A stretch of 64,000 bases of DNA, taken from contig CAWALL010000016.1 of the NCBI GenBank assembly GCA_963782885.1, positions 1-64,000 of the forward strand, written 5' to 3'. How positions within the stretch are numbered: position 1 is the stretch's first letter; each line of letters starts with the position of its first letter. Positions 1-8,271 of this stretch are shown here, one piece after another. The notes beneath the pieces were generated by a model. The model did not search any database. It was given only the letters and a program-made list of their open reading frames with translations, and was not told the origin of the DNA. The translations under genes and the position numbers were made by a program. The DNA is from DATAOG01 sp963782885. Lineage in GTDB: Bacteria > Pseudomonadota > Alphaproteobacteria > Geminicoccales > Geminicoccaceae.

Positions 1-1
1 C

Positions 2-772
2 GACTTCCTGAAACTGAGCAAAGAACTCAATAAGATGGGGCACCCGGGCGGCTTCGCGCTCGGCCACGCCAGCGGCGACGGCAACGCCTGGGTGCACTGG
101 CTGGTCTGGGCCTTCGGGGGCAAGCTGCTCACCGAGGACAACCAGGTCGCGATCAACAGTCCCGAGACCAAGATGGCGCTCGAATACGTCCGCGAGCTCT
201 ATCCGAGCTTCGTCCAGGGGACCGCGTCCTGGAACGACAGCAGCAACAACAAGGCGTTCCTGGCCGGCGACATCAGCTACACGAACAACGGCATCTCGAT
301 CTACGCGGCGGCCAATGCCCAGAACATGGCCGAGATCGCCGAGGACATGGACCACGCCTACTGGCCGGTCGGCCCGGTCGGCAAGCCGACCGAGATGCAG
401 GTCGGGTTCCCGTGGATGGCGTTCGCCTATACCGACTACCCAGAGGCCTGCAAGGCGTTCATGACCTTCATGATGGAGGCGCCGCAGTACAACGCTTGGC
501 TGGAACAGTCGGTTGGCTATTTCACCCAGACGTTGCACGGCTACGACGACAATCCGGTCTGGGACGAGGATCCGAAGCGCAAGGTGTTCGCCGAGGCGAC
601 CGAGCGTGCCCGCAGCATCGCCTACGCCGGCGACCTCGGCTATGCCGCGGCGCAGGTGCTGGCCGATTTTGTGATTCTCGACATGGTCGCCTCGGCCGCC
701 ACCGGCGCGGCGAGCCCGGAGGACGCCATGGCCGAAGCGGAAAAGCGCGCCAACCGCTACTATCGGGTCTGA
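2..772 (+). CDS. Extracellular sugar-binding protein of an ABC importer (C-terminal part)
   Basis: The gene enters from the left edge in frame from base 2, so the signal peptide and N-lobe are outside the window; about 256 residues remain. The visible part looks like a family 1 (MalE-like) solute-binding protein: aromatic-rich segments such as GNAWVHWLVWAFGG and a C-terminal helix with AEKRANRYY. It would capture a carbohydrate in the periplasm and deliver it to the two permeases encoded just downstream. No ATPase gene is seen on this side, so it must lie upstream or elsewhere. The sugar cannot be told from sequence. Family sure, substrate unknown. Confidence 0.85.
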   Translation, partial: DFLKLSKELNKMGHPGGFALGHASGDGNAWVHWLVWAFGGKLLTEDNQVAINSPETKMALEYVRELYPSFVQGTASWNDSSNNKAFLAGDISYTNNGISIYAAANAQNMAEIAEDMDHAYWPVGPVGKPTEMQVGFPWMAFAYTDYPEACKAFMTFMMEAPQYNAWLEQSVGYFTQTLHGYDDNPVWDEDPKRKVFAEATERARSIAYAGDLGYAAAQVLADFVILDMVASAATGAASPEDAMAEAEKRANRYYRV

Positions 773-777
773 TCAGC

Positions 778-813
778 GGCCGGGGGCGGCGGGCCGCCCC
801 GCCGCCCCCGGCC
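778..813 (+). other. Perfect 16-bp stem-loop after the binding-protein gene
   Basis: Six bases after the stop codon, positions 778-793 and 798-813 are exact reverse complements with a 4-base loop (CCGC). The stem is almost all G and C. There is no T-run after it, so it is not a classical terminator. In ABC operons a stem-loop between the binding protein and permease genes often protects the upstream mRNA or attenuates read-through, giving more binding protein than permease. That role is inferred. Confidence 0.7.
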
Positions 814-850
814 TGCCTGGCTTGCTGGCTGCAGAGGAAGGATCGGCACC

Positions 851-1804
851 GTGGCGACGATCGCTCGACCTGGCACCTACGAAGCCGCCCCGCCCTGGTG
901 GTCCTGGACCCGGCTCAAGCACAATCGCAACTGGGTCGGCTTCTGGTTCATGGTGCCGGCGGCCGCGTTCCTGATTCTGTTCCTGACTTATCCGCTCGGC
1001 CTCGGGATCTGGCTGAGCTTCACCGACACCAAGATCGGGCGCCCCGGTGTCTTCATCGGCCTCGAGAACTTCGCGTGGCTGTGGGACGATCCGGTGTTCT
1101 GGCTCGCGGTCTTCAACACCTTCCTCTATACGATCGTCGCCAGCGTGGCCAAATTCGGGCTCGGCCTCTACCTCGCGATCCTGCTTAACCACTCGATCCC
1201 GTTCAAGGCCTTCATCCGGGCGATCGTGCTGTTGCCGTTCATCGTGCCGACGGTGCTCTCGGCGATCGCCTTCTGGTGGATCTACGACAGCCAGTTCTCG
1301 ATCATCAGCTGGTCGCTCGAGCGGCTGGGCCTGATCGACCAGTACATCAACTTCCTCGGCGACCCGAACAACGCCCGCGCCTCGGTGATCGTCGCCAACG
1401 TCTGGCGCGGCATCCCGTTCGTCGCGATCACCCTGCTCGCCGGGCTGCAGACCATCTCGCCGACCCTGTACGAGGCCGCGATCATCGATGGCGCCAACCG
1501 CCGGCAGATGTTCCTGCACGTCACCTTCCCGCTGCTGACCCCGATCATCGCCGTGGTCATGACTTTCTCGGTGCTGTTCACCTTCACCGACTTCCAGCTG
1601 ATCTACGCGATGACCCGGGGCGGCCCGCTCAACGCCACCCACCTGATGGCGACGCTCAGCTTCCAGCGCGCGATCCTCGGCGGCTCGCTCGGCGAGGGCG
1701 CTGCGATCTCGACCGCGATGATCCCCTTCCTGCTGGGTGCGATCATGTTCAGCTGGTTCGGCCTGCAGCGGCGCAAATGGCAGCAAGGCGGAATCGACGA
1801 CTGA
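851..1804 (+). CDS. Sugar ABC transporter permease, MalF/UgpA type
   Basis: A 317-residue inner-membrane permease with about six hydrophobic segments. The cytoplasmic coupling (EAA) loop is clear near residues 205-225 (EAAIIDGANRRQMFLHVTFP), where the ATPase docks. The GTG start at 851 follows a purine-rich AGGAAGGA at 833-840. It is the second gene of the sugar importer operon, 78 bases after the binding protein, with the stem-loop in between. The product would pair with the next gene's permease. Sugar specificity is not readable. Confidence 0.92.
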   Translation: MATIARPGTYEAAPPWWSWTRLKHNRNWVGFWFMVPAAAFLILFLTYPLGLGIWLSFTDTKIGRPGVFIGLENFAWLWDDPVFWLAVFNTFLYTIVASVAKFGLGLYLAILLNHSIPFKAFIRAIVLLPFIVPTVLSAIAFWWIYDSQFSIISWSLERLGLIDQYINFLGDPNNARASVIVANVWRGIPFVAITLLAGLQTISPTLYEAAIIDGANRRQMFLHVTFPLLTPIIAVVMTFSVLFTFTDFQLIYAMTRGGPLNATHLMATLSFQRAILGGSLGEGAAISTAMIPFLLGAIMFSWFGLQRRKWQQGGIDD

Positions 1805-1836
1805 TCAAGGTAGAGAGCGACCAGGAGCAACCGGTC

Positions 1837-2784
1837 ATGGCCGAACAGCTGACCCGCCTGCGCGCCGACGAGGTCACGGCTAAGAAAGCCGGCCTGCTCC
1901 AGGGCTGGCGGGACCGCCGCCGGGACGAGCGCCAGGGCATGGATTACCTCGAGCGCTTGCACACCAAGCTGATCACGGTGTATCTGCCGCTCATCCTGTT
2001 CCTGATCGTCCTGTTGTTCCCCTTCTACTGGATGGCGCTGACCAGCATCAAACCGAACAACGAGCTGATCGACATGCAGACCCACAATCCCTGGTGGGTC
2101 GTCAACCCGACGCTCGAGCATTTCCACAAGCTCCTGTTCGAGACCGACTATCCGCGCTGGATGTGGAACACCATGTACGTCTCGGTCAGCGCGACCGCGC
2201 TGTCGCTGATCGCGAGCGTGATGGCCGCCTACGCGATCGTGCGCGTGCGCTACCGGGGCTCGAGCACGATCGGCGGCATGATCTTCCTCGCCTATCTGGT
2301 GCCGCCCTCGATCCTGTTCATCCCGCTCGCGATCATCGTCTTCCAGTATGGCCTGTTCGACAGCCCGCTCGCCCTGATCCTGACCTATCCGACCATCCTG
2401 ATCCCGTTCTCGACCTGGCTGCTCATGGGCTATTTCAAATCGATCCCGTACGAGCTCGAGGAATGCGCCCTGATCGACGGCGCCGGCCGCGTCCAGATCC
2501 TGACCAAGATCATCCTGCCGCTGGCGATCCCGGGCCTGATCTCCGCCGGGATCTTCGCCTTCACGCTGTGTTGGAACGAGTTCATCTACGCGCTGACGTT
2601 CATCTCGTCGTCCGAGAACAAGACCGTGCCGGTCGCGGTGCTCTCGGAACTGGTCGAGGGCGACGTCTACCATTGGGGCGCCCTGATGGCCGGCGCGCTG
2701 CTCGGCTCGGTGCCGGTCGCGATCGTCTACTCGTTCTTCGTCGAGCACTACGTCTCCTCGATGACCGGCGCGGTCAAGGAGTGA
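1837..2784 (+). CDS. Sugar ABC transporter permease, MalG/UgpE type
   Basis: A 315-residue permease with a soluble N-terminal stretch of about 45 residues, then six membrane segments. The EAA-type loop is ECALIDGAGRVQILTKIILP, followed by the conserved FTLCWNEFIYAL segment typical of MalG-like partners. The open frame extends upstream to 1276 but overlaps the first permease there. ATG 1837 with AGGAG at 1823-1827 is the sensible start, 32 bases after the first permease. It forms the transmembrane heterodimer with the preceding product. Confidence 0.92.
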   Translation: MAEQLTRLRADEVTAKKAGLLQGWRDRRRDERQGMDYLERLHTKLITVYLPLILFLIVLLFPFYWMALTSIKPNNELIDMQTHNPWWVVNPTLEHFHKLLFETDYPRWMWNTMYVSVSATALSLIASVMAAYAIVRVRYRGSSTIGGMIFLAYLVPPSILFIPLAIIVFQYGLFDSPLALILTYPTILIPFSTWLLMGYFKSIPYELEECALIDGAGRVQILTKIILPLAIPGLISAGIFAFTLCWNEFIYALTFISSSENKTVPVAVLSELVEGDVYHWGALMAGALLGSVPVAIVYSFFVEHYVSSMTGAVKE

Positions 2785-2793
2785 CATGGCCCG

Positions 2794-2807
2794 CGAGGGC
2801 GCCCTCG
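2794..2807. terminator. Short palindrome between convergent genes
   Basis: CGAGGGC directly followed by GCCCTCG forms a perfect 14-base palindrome in the 32-base gap between the permease gene and the convergent chrB-like gene. It could fold on either transcript, but there is no U-tract, so terminator function is only a guess. Confidence 0.3.
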
Positions 2808-2816
2808 ACCTTCCAA

Positions 2817-3818
2817 TCAGCGGGCGGCGCGGCGGCGGATGCGGAATGAGGCATACAGGTTTTCGAACAGGGCGCCGCCCTGGTCGAGACGGTCCTCATC
2901 CTTGGGATGGGCGCGGGCGATGCCGGTGATCAGGCTCGCGATGCCGGGCGCCTCGTCGCGGCCGAACTTCGCGTCCTTGAGATCGATGTCGTGCACGATC
3001 TCGGCGATCGCGCGCAGGGCGGGATCATCCAGCCCGGCCTGCTCCAGCAGGACCTCAAAGGTGCATCGATCACCCTGGTGGGTGAACTCGGCCTCGAACA
3101 TGTCGAAGCGGAGCTCCCTAAATTCCGGCTGGTAGCCCTTGGCCGGGACGAACTTGAATTGGGCTTGCGGATCGATGAAGCGGCGGATCAGCCAGGCCGA
3201 GGCGATCCGGTCGACGAACACGCCCTCTCGCGTCACCCAGGTCCGTCCGCGGCTATTCTGCAAGGCCGGCACGTCGCTGGCTGGCGCTTCGAGCACCTCT
3301 TCCTCGGCCGGCTCGGCGACCCGATCCGCAAGCTCGGCGAGCAGCGCCTCCACGGACGTCCGCCGATCGGCACCAAAAAAATCGATCGCCACGACCTGCG
3401 CGAGCCGGTTCTTGAGCCGCCCGAGCTGCGCTTTCGCTTCGGCTCGCTTGTCCGGCGGCGGCGCGTCGTCGAGCCCCGCGGCGATCGATCGCGCCTCTTT
3501 GGCGATCGCGTCGTAATCCTCGCCGCGAGCACGATTGAACAGCGCGCGCACCTCCTGATCAGAGTGGCCGGCGATCAGCTTGGCCTCGCACACCACGGCT
3601 TCGCCTCCGCCTTCGCTGATCTCACGGAGCAGCCACTCGAAGTCCTCCTGCGTCTGCTCGTCGCAGGGCAGCGCATAGACTGCGTTCTTCACTGCCACGG
3701 CACCAATGGCCTGCAACCGGCGCCAGACCTTCACCCGGAAATAAGCAGGCTTGGCCGGCAGCTGGTGGATCAGCAGCAGCCAGCGGCTTCCGGCGGAAGC
3801 GTCGGCCTGAGCGCTCAC
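2817..3818 (-). CDS. chrB: ChrB-family chromate-responsive regulator/resistance protein
   Basis: A 333-residue two-domain protein. The N-terminal part (about 10-150) resembles the ChrB N-domain, with WLLLIHQLPAKPAYFR and KNAVYALP. The C-terminal part (about 190-330) carries the ChrB core, with VTREGVFVDRIASAWLIRRF, PKGYQPEF-like and DIDLKD motifs. In characterised systems ChrB senses chromate and controls the efflux pump ChrA. Here no chrA is in the window; the gene lies alone, convergent with the sugar operon and divergent from a set of exported proteins. The gap between them holds operator-like repeats. Role in chromate or another oxyanion or oxidant response is inferred. Confidence 0.85.
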   Translation of the reverse strand: MSAQADASAGSRWLLLIHQLPAKPAYFRVKVWRRLQAIGAVAVKNAVYALPCDEQTQEDFEWLLREISEGGGEAVVCEAKLIAGHSDQEVRALFNRARGEDYDAIAKEARSIAAGLDDAPPPDKRAEAKAQLGRLKNRLAQVVAIDFFGADRRTSVEALLAELADRVAEPAEEEVLEAPASDVPALQNSRGRTWVTREGVFVDRIASAWLIRRFIDPQAQFKFVPAKGYQPEFRELRFDMFEAEFTHQGDRCTFEVLLEQAGLDDPALRAIAEIVHDIDLKDAKFGRDEAPGIASLITGIARAHPKDEDRLDQGGALFENLYASFRIRRRAAR

Positions 3819-3827
3819 AGACGTATC

Positions 3828-3865
3828 TGTATCATGAATTCGTGATTATGCAACGCTTGTATCAT
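3828..3865. promoter_or_regulatory. Operator-like repeats in the chrB divergent promoter
   Basis: The direct repeat TGTATCAT occurs at 3828-3835 and 3858-3865, exactly 30 bases apart (about three helical turns). Within it, 3831-3846 reads ATCATGAATTCGTGAT, a palindrome broken only at one pair. The region is AT-rich against a very GC-rich background and starts 10 bases upstream of the chrB start, so it is a natural site for autoregulation and for control of the divergent genes. Protein binding is inferred, not shown. Confidence 0.5.
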
Positions 3866-3958
3866 CTGAAACCCTCGCTATGGTGTCGGCGTTCATAAAG
3901 GCATCGGGCCCACCCGAGGTGACCAACCCGCTACGGTCACCTCACCTGCTTCCCGTGT

Positions 3959-4414
3959 ATGACGCATGCCGACGAGAAATCGGACCAAGCCGCGCTCGCC
4001 GGCGCGCTCAAGGGAACGAAAGTGACGCTGGAGGAGGGGCTGAAGGCGAGCGCGCGCGACGGGACCCCGATCTCGGCCAAGTTCGAGGTTGCCGAGGACG
4101 GGAAGCTCCAGCTTTCGGTCTATACGGAGAAGAGCGGCGGGTTCTCCGAAGTCGTCGTGGACCCGACGACCGGCGCGATCGCCGGGGCCGAGAAGATTAC
4201 GGACCCCGGAGATCTCGAAGCTGCCACGAAGCAGAAGGCGGTCATGGGCAAGACGACCGTCTCGCTGCTCGCCGCCACCGAGAAGGCGATCAAAGCCCAC
4301 CCCGGCTATCGCGCCGTCAGCAGCTTTCCCGAGATGGCGGCCGGTCACCCGACCGCGGAGGTGACCCTGCTGCATGGCCAGACCTTCAAGAAAGTAGCGG
4401 AAAAGCTGGGCTAA
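3959..4414 (+). CDS. PepSY-like domain protein
   Basis: A 151-residue protein that reads as a PepSY-type fold: a beta-rich stretch (KFEVAEDGKLQLSVYTEKSG, VVVDPTTGAIAGAEKI) then a helix and strand (ATEKAIKAHPGYRAVSSFPE, AEVTLLHGQTFKKVAEKL). PepSY domains usually act outside the cytoplasm on proteases or in metal and redox settings. Oddly, this version begins directly with a charged segment and no signal peptide, and no Shine-Dalgarno is visible before ATG 3959, so the true start may differ. It leads a run of four plus-strand genes facing away from chrB. Confidence 0.65.
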   Translation: MTHADEKSDQAALAGALKGTKVTLEEGLKASARDGTPISAKFEVAEDGKLQLSVYTEKSGGFSEVVVDPTTGAIAGAEKITDPGDLEAATKQKAVMGKTTVSLLAATEKAIKAHPGYRAVSSFPEMAAGHPTAEVTLLHGQTFKKVAEKLG

Positions 4415-4487
4415 GGCGCGCCAAGACCCGCCGCTACACAGACCGCAAAAACTCGCAGCACCCAAGCAGACGAGGAGGCAGTTCTTG

Positions 4488-5375
4488 ATGCGCGTAGCGA
4501 TCTCACTGACGACGATCTCTCTCGTCATGGGCCTGTGCGGGCCCTGTCTCGCCGCCCAGGCCGACTGGCAGGCAGTAGAGAAAGCGATCGGCGTGGCCGG
4601 CTCGATGCAGCCGGGCGATGTCTACAAGATAAGCCTGCCGCGCAGCGATCTTAAGGTCACGGCCGACGGGGTGGCGGTGAAGCCCGCGCTGGCGCTGGGC
4701 TCGTGGCTCGCCTTCAAGCAGGTCGAGAACAAGACCATGGTGATGGGCGATCTCGTGCTGACCGACGCCGAGGTCAACCCGGTCATGACCAAGCTCGAGG
4801 AGGGCGGCATCCAGATCACCGCCCTGCATCACCATCTCGACAATCTGAAGCCAGACGTCATGTTCATGCACGTCGGTGGCGAAGGCGACGCAGCCGGCCT
4901 TGCCGAGGCGTTACGCGCCGGGCTGGCGCTTAGCAAGACGCCGCTCGGCGGATCGCCGGGCAAACCGGCTGCCGAGAAGTTGGCTCTCGATTCCGCCGGG
5001 CTCGACAAGATCATGGGTTACCAGGGCAAGGCCGGTGGCGGTGTCTACCATTTCACCATTCCGCGCTCCGAAGAGGTCACGGAGGCAGGGATGGCGATCC
5101 CGCCGGCCATGGGCACCGCCACTGCCATCAACTTCCAGCCGACCGGCGACGGCAAGGCGGCGATCACCGGCGACTTCGTGATGACCGCCAACGAGGTGAA
5201 CCCGGTGATCCGTGCCCTGCGGGAGCACAGCATCAAGGTCGAAGCCCTGCACAACCACATGCTCTCCGAGGAACCGCGCCTGTTCTTCATGCATTTCTGG
5301 GCCAATGCCGACGCGCAGACCCTCGCGCGCGGTCTGCGCGCCGCGCTCGACCAGATGAACGTCGCGAGGAGCTGA
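4488..5375 (+). CDS. Exported protein with two DUF1259 (LppY/LpqO-type) domains
   Basis: A 295-residue protein with a clear signal peptide (cleavage near CLAAQA, about residue 24) followed by two related halves, about 30-145 and 165-290. Each half carries an ALHHH or ALHNH motif and a FMH motif about 15 residues later, suggesting paired histidine sites, perhaps for metal. ATG 4488 is chosen because AGGAGG lies at 4473-4478 with ideal spacing; a TTG just before it is less likely. The biochemical function of the family is unknown; it is often found near chromate-resistance genes, as here. Confidence 0.85.
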   Translation: MRVAISLTTISLVMGLCGPCLAAQADWQAVEKAIGVAGSMQPGDVYKISLPRSDLKVTADGVAVKPALALGSWLAFKQVENKTMVMGDLVLTDAEVNPVMTKLEEGGIQITALHHHLDNLKPDVMFMHVGGEGDAAGLAEALRAGLALSKTPLGGSPGKPAAEKLALDSAGLDKIMGYQGKAGGGVYHFTIPRSEEVTEAGMAIPPAMGTATAINFQPTGDGKAAITGDFVMTANEVNPVIRALREHSIKVEALHNHMLSEEPRLFFMHFWANADAQTLARGLRAALDQMNVARS

Positions 5376-5378
5376 TCC

Positions 5379-6470
5379 GTGCGACAGTATCGCGGTGACA
5401 TGCCGGGGTGCTCCGCGTCCAGCAGACCGACGGACGGCGCGACGCAGGCGGTGAAGGCGGGCGGCTTGCCACGCTGTCGCGAGCTGCTCGCCGTGACCTT
5501 CACGCTCGCGGGGCTCTTCGCCTGGGGCCTGCCTGCCGCGGCGGGCCCGGCGCAGCCGCTCGTCCTGGAGCAGAAGATCCCGCTTGGCGAGGTTCGCGGC
5601 CGGATCGACCACCTCGCGATCGATCTCGCCCGGCAACGGCTGTTCGTGGCCGAGCTCGGCAACAACAGCCTGGGCGTCGTGGATCTTGCTGCCGGCAAAG
5701 TCCTGCGCCGGATCGGCGGGCTCGAAGAGCCGCAGGGTGTTGTCTATGACCCCGCCTCCGACACGGTCTTTGTGGCCGATGCCGGCGATGGCTTGGTTCA
5801 TCGCTTCAAGGGGCCCGAGCTCGCCCCGCTCGACTCCATCGAGCTCGGCGACGATGCCGACAATGTCCGCCTCGCGCCCGGGGACGGACAGGTGGTGGTC
5901 GGCTACGGCGAGGGCGGCCTTGCCTTGATCTCGGCCGCATCCGGCAAGATCGACGGGAAGATCCCTCTGCCCGGCCACCCCGAGGCCTTTGCGCTCGAGC
6001 GCAACGGGCCGCGGATCTTCGTCAATGTGCCGGACGCGCGCCAGATCGTCGTAGTCGATCGGACGACGCGGAAGCAGGTGGCGAGCTGGGCCAACGCCGA
6101 CGCCGGGGCCAATTTTCCGATGGCGCTCGACGAGGCCGACCGGCGGCTTCTGACGGTCTACCGCGGCCCCGCACTGCTTGCCGTGCTCGACACCCGCACG
6201 GGCGCGCCGATAGCGCGCCTGCCGGTCTGCGGCGACACCGACGACGTCTTTCTCGATCCCAACCGTCAGCGCGTCTATCTCAGCTGTGGCGCGGGCTTTG
6301 TCGAGGTCATCCAGCAGCGCGGCGACAGCTACGAGGAGCTCGCGCGGATCCCGACCATCGCGGGCGCCCGAACTTCGCTGTTCGTTTCCGAGCGCGAGCG
6401 CCTCTATGTCGCGGTGCGGGCCAGCGGCGGCGAAGGCGCAGCAATTTGGGTCTTCCGGCCTGCGTCGTAG
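5379..6470 (+). CDS. Exported beta-propeller protein (YncE-like)
   Basis: About 360 residues, with a twin-basic start, a hydrophobic segment (LLAVTFTLAGLFAWGLPAAAG, residues about 33-53) and then repeated blades of the form DxxxxRLFVAELGNNSLGVVDL, DTVFVADAGDGLVHRF and DPNRQRVYLSC. This is the seven-bladed YncE/NHL-like architecture used for protein or ligand binding in the periplasm. The GTG start at 5379 is 3 bases after the DUF1259 gene; ATG 5400 is an in-frame alternative. It belongs to the same operon as its neighbours. Ligand unknown. Confidence 0.8.
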   Translation: MRQYRGDMPGCSASSRPTDGATQAVKAGGLPRCRELLAVTFTLAGLFAWGLPAAAGPAQPLVLEQKIPLGEVRGRIDHLAIDLARQRLFVAELGNNSLGVVDLAAGKVLRRIGGLEEPQGVVYDPASDTVFVADAGDGLVHRFKGPELAPLDSIELGDDADNVRLAPGDGQVVVGYGEGGLALISAASGKIDGKIPLPGHPEAFALERNGPRIFVNVPDARQIVVVDRTTRKQVASWANADAGANFPMALDEADRRLLTVYRGPALLAVLDTRTGAPIARLPVCGDTDDVFLDPNRQRVYLSCGAGFVEVIQQRGDSYEELARIPTIAGARTSLFVSERERLYVAVRASGGEGAAIWVFRPAS

Positions 6471-6536
6471 CCGCAACCGAGCCGGCGAGGCTCGACCAAC
6501 TGCCTGCCGGAGGGACCGGCTGAGGGAGCACAAACC

Positions 6537-6842
6537 ATGCATCAGATAATCTCTGCCGCCGCTTTCGTTCTGCTGCTCGCTGCGGCGGTCCCGGCGGCCA
6601 CCGCGGCCGGATCGGATCAGGCGGACCCGTCCGGGAGCGCAGGTGCCACGGCCGAGCAGGTGATCACCGGCAACGTCAACTCGGTCAACCAGGGTAGCGG
6701 GGCCATCGTGATCAATGGCCAGACCATCTACATGGCGCTGAACAGCGAGATCCCCTTTCCCAAGGTCGGTCAAAAGGTCACGTACGTCTATGAGAAACGC
6801 GACGGGCATGACGTCATCACGTCGTTCCGTCTGCCGCAATGA
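6537..6842 (+). CDS. Small exported protein, DUF1344-like
   Basis: A 101-residue protein with a strong signal peptide ending near ATAAG (about residue 25), then a small beta-rich domain (QVITGNVNSVNQGSGAIVIN, FPKVGQKVTYVYEKRDG). The pattern resembles small DUF1344/DUF5666-type beta barrels, but the match is by eye only. GAGGGAG at about 6522-6528 serves ATG 6537. It is the last gene of the exported set that starts with the PepSY protein. Function unknown. Confidence 0.65.
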   Translation: MHQIISAAAFVLLLAAAVPAATAAGSDQADPSGSAGATAEQVITGNVNSVNQGSGAIVINGQTIYMALNSEIPFPKVGQKVTYVYEKRDGHDVITSFRLPQ

Positions 6843-6914
6843 TTGACGGACGGCCGCGGCCTCGGAGCCAACCCGCGTCACAGACTCGTAGGAGCGACCT
6901 GTCAGTCTCGATTT

Positions 6915-6930
6915 CGGCGCTTTAGCGCCG
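6915..6930 (+). terminator. Hairpin after the exported-protein operon
   Basis: CGGCGC-TTTA-GCGCCG forms a perfect 6-bp stem with a tetraloop, followed by TCTTAAT. It lies 73 bases after the last gene of the operon. The U-tract is short, so this is a weak intrinsic terminator at best. Confidence 0.4.
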
Positions 6931-6978
6931 TCTTAATGCCCTTCTCGCACACTCGCCCCAGGCGGCGAGTGGCGGGTC

Positions 6979-7497
6979 ATGGCGCACAGCAATCCGGAGC
7001 TCTGGCAAAGGCTGGCGGAATTCGAGGTCAGCCCGCCGGGCAAGGCATTCAACTTCGCCAAGCGGCTGGCACGCGAGCACGGCTGGCCGCTCCAGTTTGC
7101 GCGCCTCGCGTTCGAGGAATACAAGCGCTTTCTCTATCTCTCGGTGGTCGCCGGGCAGCGGCTCACGGCCGCCGAGGCGATCGAGCGGGTCTGGCAGCTG
7201 CATCTCAGCTACCCGGCCTCCTACGCGCAGGCGCTCTGCCGGGGTGTGCTCGGGCAGCGGCTGCGCTATCAGCCGCCGAACGCGACCGAGCGCGAGGCCA
7301 GCTATTGTGCCACGCTCGCCGCCTACGAGCGGGAGTTCGGCTTCGCGCCCCCGGCTGAGATCTGGCCCGCCCCCGACCGCCGGCCGGCCATCGCGGCGGT
7401 GGCTTCGGGCGCCGGCGCCCGACAGCGCCGGCGCGCGGACCGCAAGTCAGCCCACACATCCGCCCGCCCGCTCATGCCCGCTGCACATCGAGCATGA
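6979..7497 (+). CDS. Glycine-rich-domain (GRDP/DUF1399-like) protein
   Basis: A 172-residue soluble protein. The core FEEYKRFLYLSVVAG...EAIERVWQLHLSYPASY matches the signature of bacterial and plant GRDP-type proteins (KRFL...vDxvWHxHL...Y), and TLAAYEREFGFAPPAEIWP ends the domain. Its molecular role is not known. The final 40 residues are low-complexity and basic. Its 3' end overlaps the convergent phosphatase gene by 26 bases, so the tail codons are constrained on both strands. Confidence 0.65.
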   Translation: MAHSNPELWQRLAEFEVSPPGKAFNFAKRLAREHGWPLQFARLAFEEYKRFLYLSVVAGQRLTAAEAIERVWQLHLSYPASYAQALCRGVLGQRLRYQPPNATEREASYCATLAAYEREFGFAPPAEIWPAPDRRPAIAAVASGAGARQRRRADRKSAHTSARPLMPAAHRA

Positions 7498-8254
7498 CGA
7501 TCGAGACGTTGTCCCGGCCGCCCGCGGCCATGGCGGCCTCGAACAGCGCCTGAACCGACCCGCCGTCATCCTCTGCAAGAGAGGCCTCGAGCGCGGCCCG
7601 GGGCACGAGGTCGGTCAGGCCGTCGCTGCAGAGCAGGTAGCGTTCGCGCAGCGCCGGCGGCAGTTCGAGCAGATGCGGCTCGATCGCGATCGCCTGCCAG
7701 GCGCCGCCCAGGGTCTGGGTGATCAGGTGGCTCGTGATCGCGGCGGTGCGGCCGTCGGCAAGCTTGCGTCCAGGGGTGTCGTCGGTGCTGAGCTGCTCGA
7801 GCCTGGCGGCGGTCCTCGTGCCTGACCCGAGGATCCGATAGACGCGGCTGTCGCCGACATTGAACACGAGGCTGCCGGACGGGCCGATCACGACGCCGGC
7901 GACGGTCGTGCCCATGCCGCCCTGCGCCGGGTGCTCCCGCATCCGCTCGAACAGTTCGGCGTTGGCCGCGACGAGCAGCGCTGCCAGCGCGGCTGCGCCC
8001 ACCGCCCGGCCGCCGTGCTCCGTCAGGTGCTCGGTGACCGTCCGGCTCGCGACCTCGCCTGCCGCATGGCCGCCCATGCCGTCGGCGACCAGGCAGATCA
8101 CCGGCCGGGTGACCTCGAGCTCGAAGGTCGCCGGTGCGGCCATCGGCGCGCTCATCACCCAATCGCCGACCGCGATCGTGTCCTCGTTGGCCGCGCGCAC
8201 GGCACCTTGGTGAGTGAAGGCGGTCGCTCGCAGCCGGGCGGTCGAAGGCGGCAT
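7472..8254 (-). CDS. PP2C-type serine/threonine protein phosphatase
   Basis: A 260-residue PPM/PP2C enzyme with all the landmark motifs: ANEDTIAVGD, LVADGMGGHAAGEVAS, GMGTTVAGVV, FNVGDSRVYR, LLCSDGLTDLV and GGRDNVSIVML. The aspartates bind two or three metal ions and remove phosphate from Ser or Thr. The open frame runs further upstream, but ATG 8254 gives the usual length and leaves 17 bases to the next gene. No partner Hanks-type kinase is in the window; the genes on both sides look unrelated. Confidence 0.93.
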   Translation of the reverse strand: MPPSTARLRATAFTHQGAVRAANEDTIAVGDWVMSAPMAAPATFELEVTRPVICLVADGMGGHAAGEVASRTVTEHLTEHGGRAVGAAALAALLVAANAELFERMREHPAQGGMGTTVAGVVIGPSGSLVFNVGDSRVYRILGSGTRTAARLEQLSTDDTPGRKLADGRTAAITSHLITQTLGGAWQAIAIEPHLLELPPALRERYLLCSDGLTDLVPRAALEASLAEDDGGSVQALFEAAMAAGGRDNVSIVMLDVQRA

Positions 8255-8271
8255 GGCGCGCGGCCCGATCG

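Noticed and set aside
4911..6881. 656-codon open frame on the minus strand
   Set aside because: It lies opposite three supported plus-strand genes and has Arg/Gly/Asp-rich, repetitive composition without motifs; a normal artefact of high-GC third positions.
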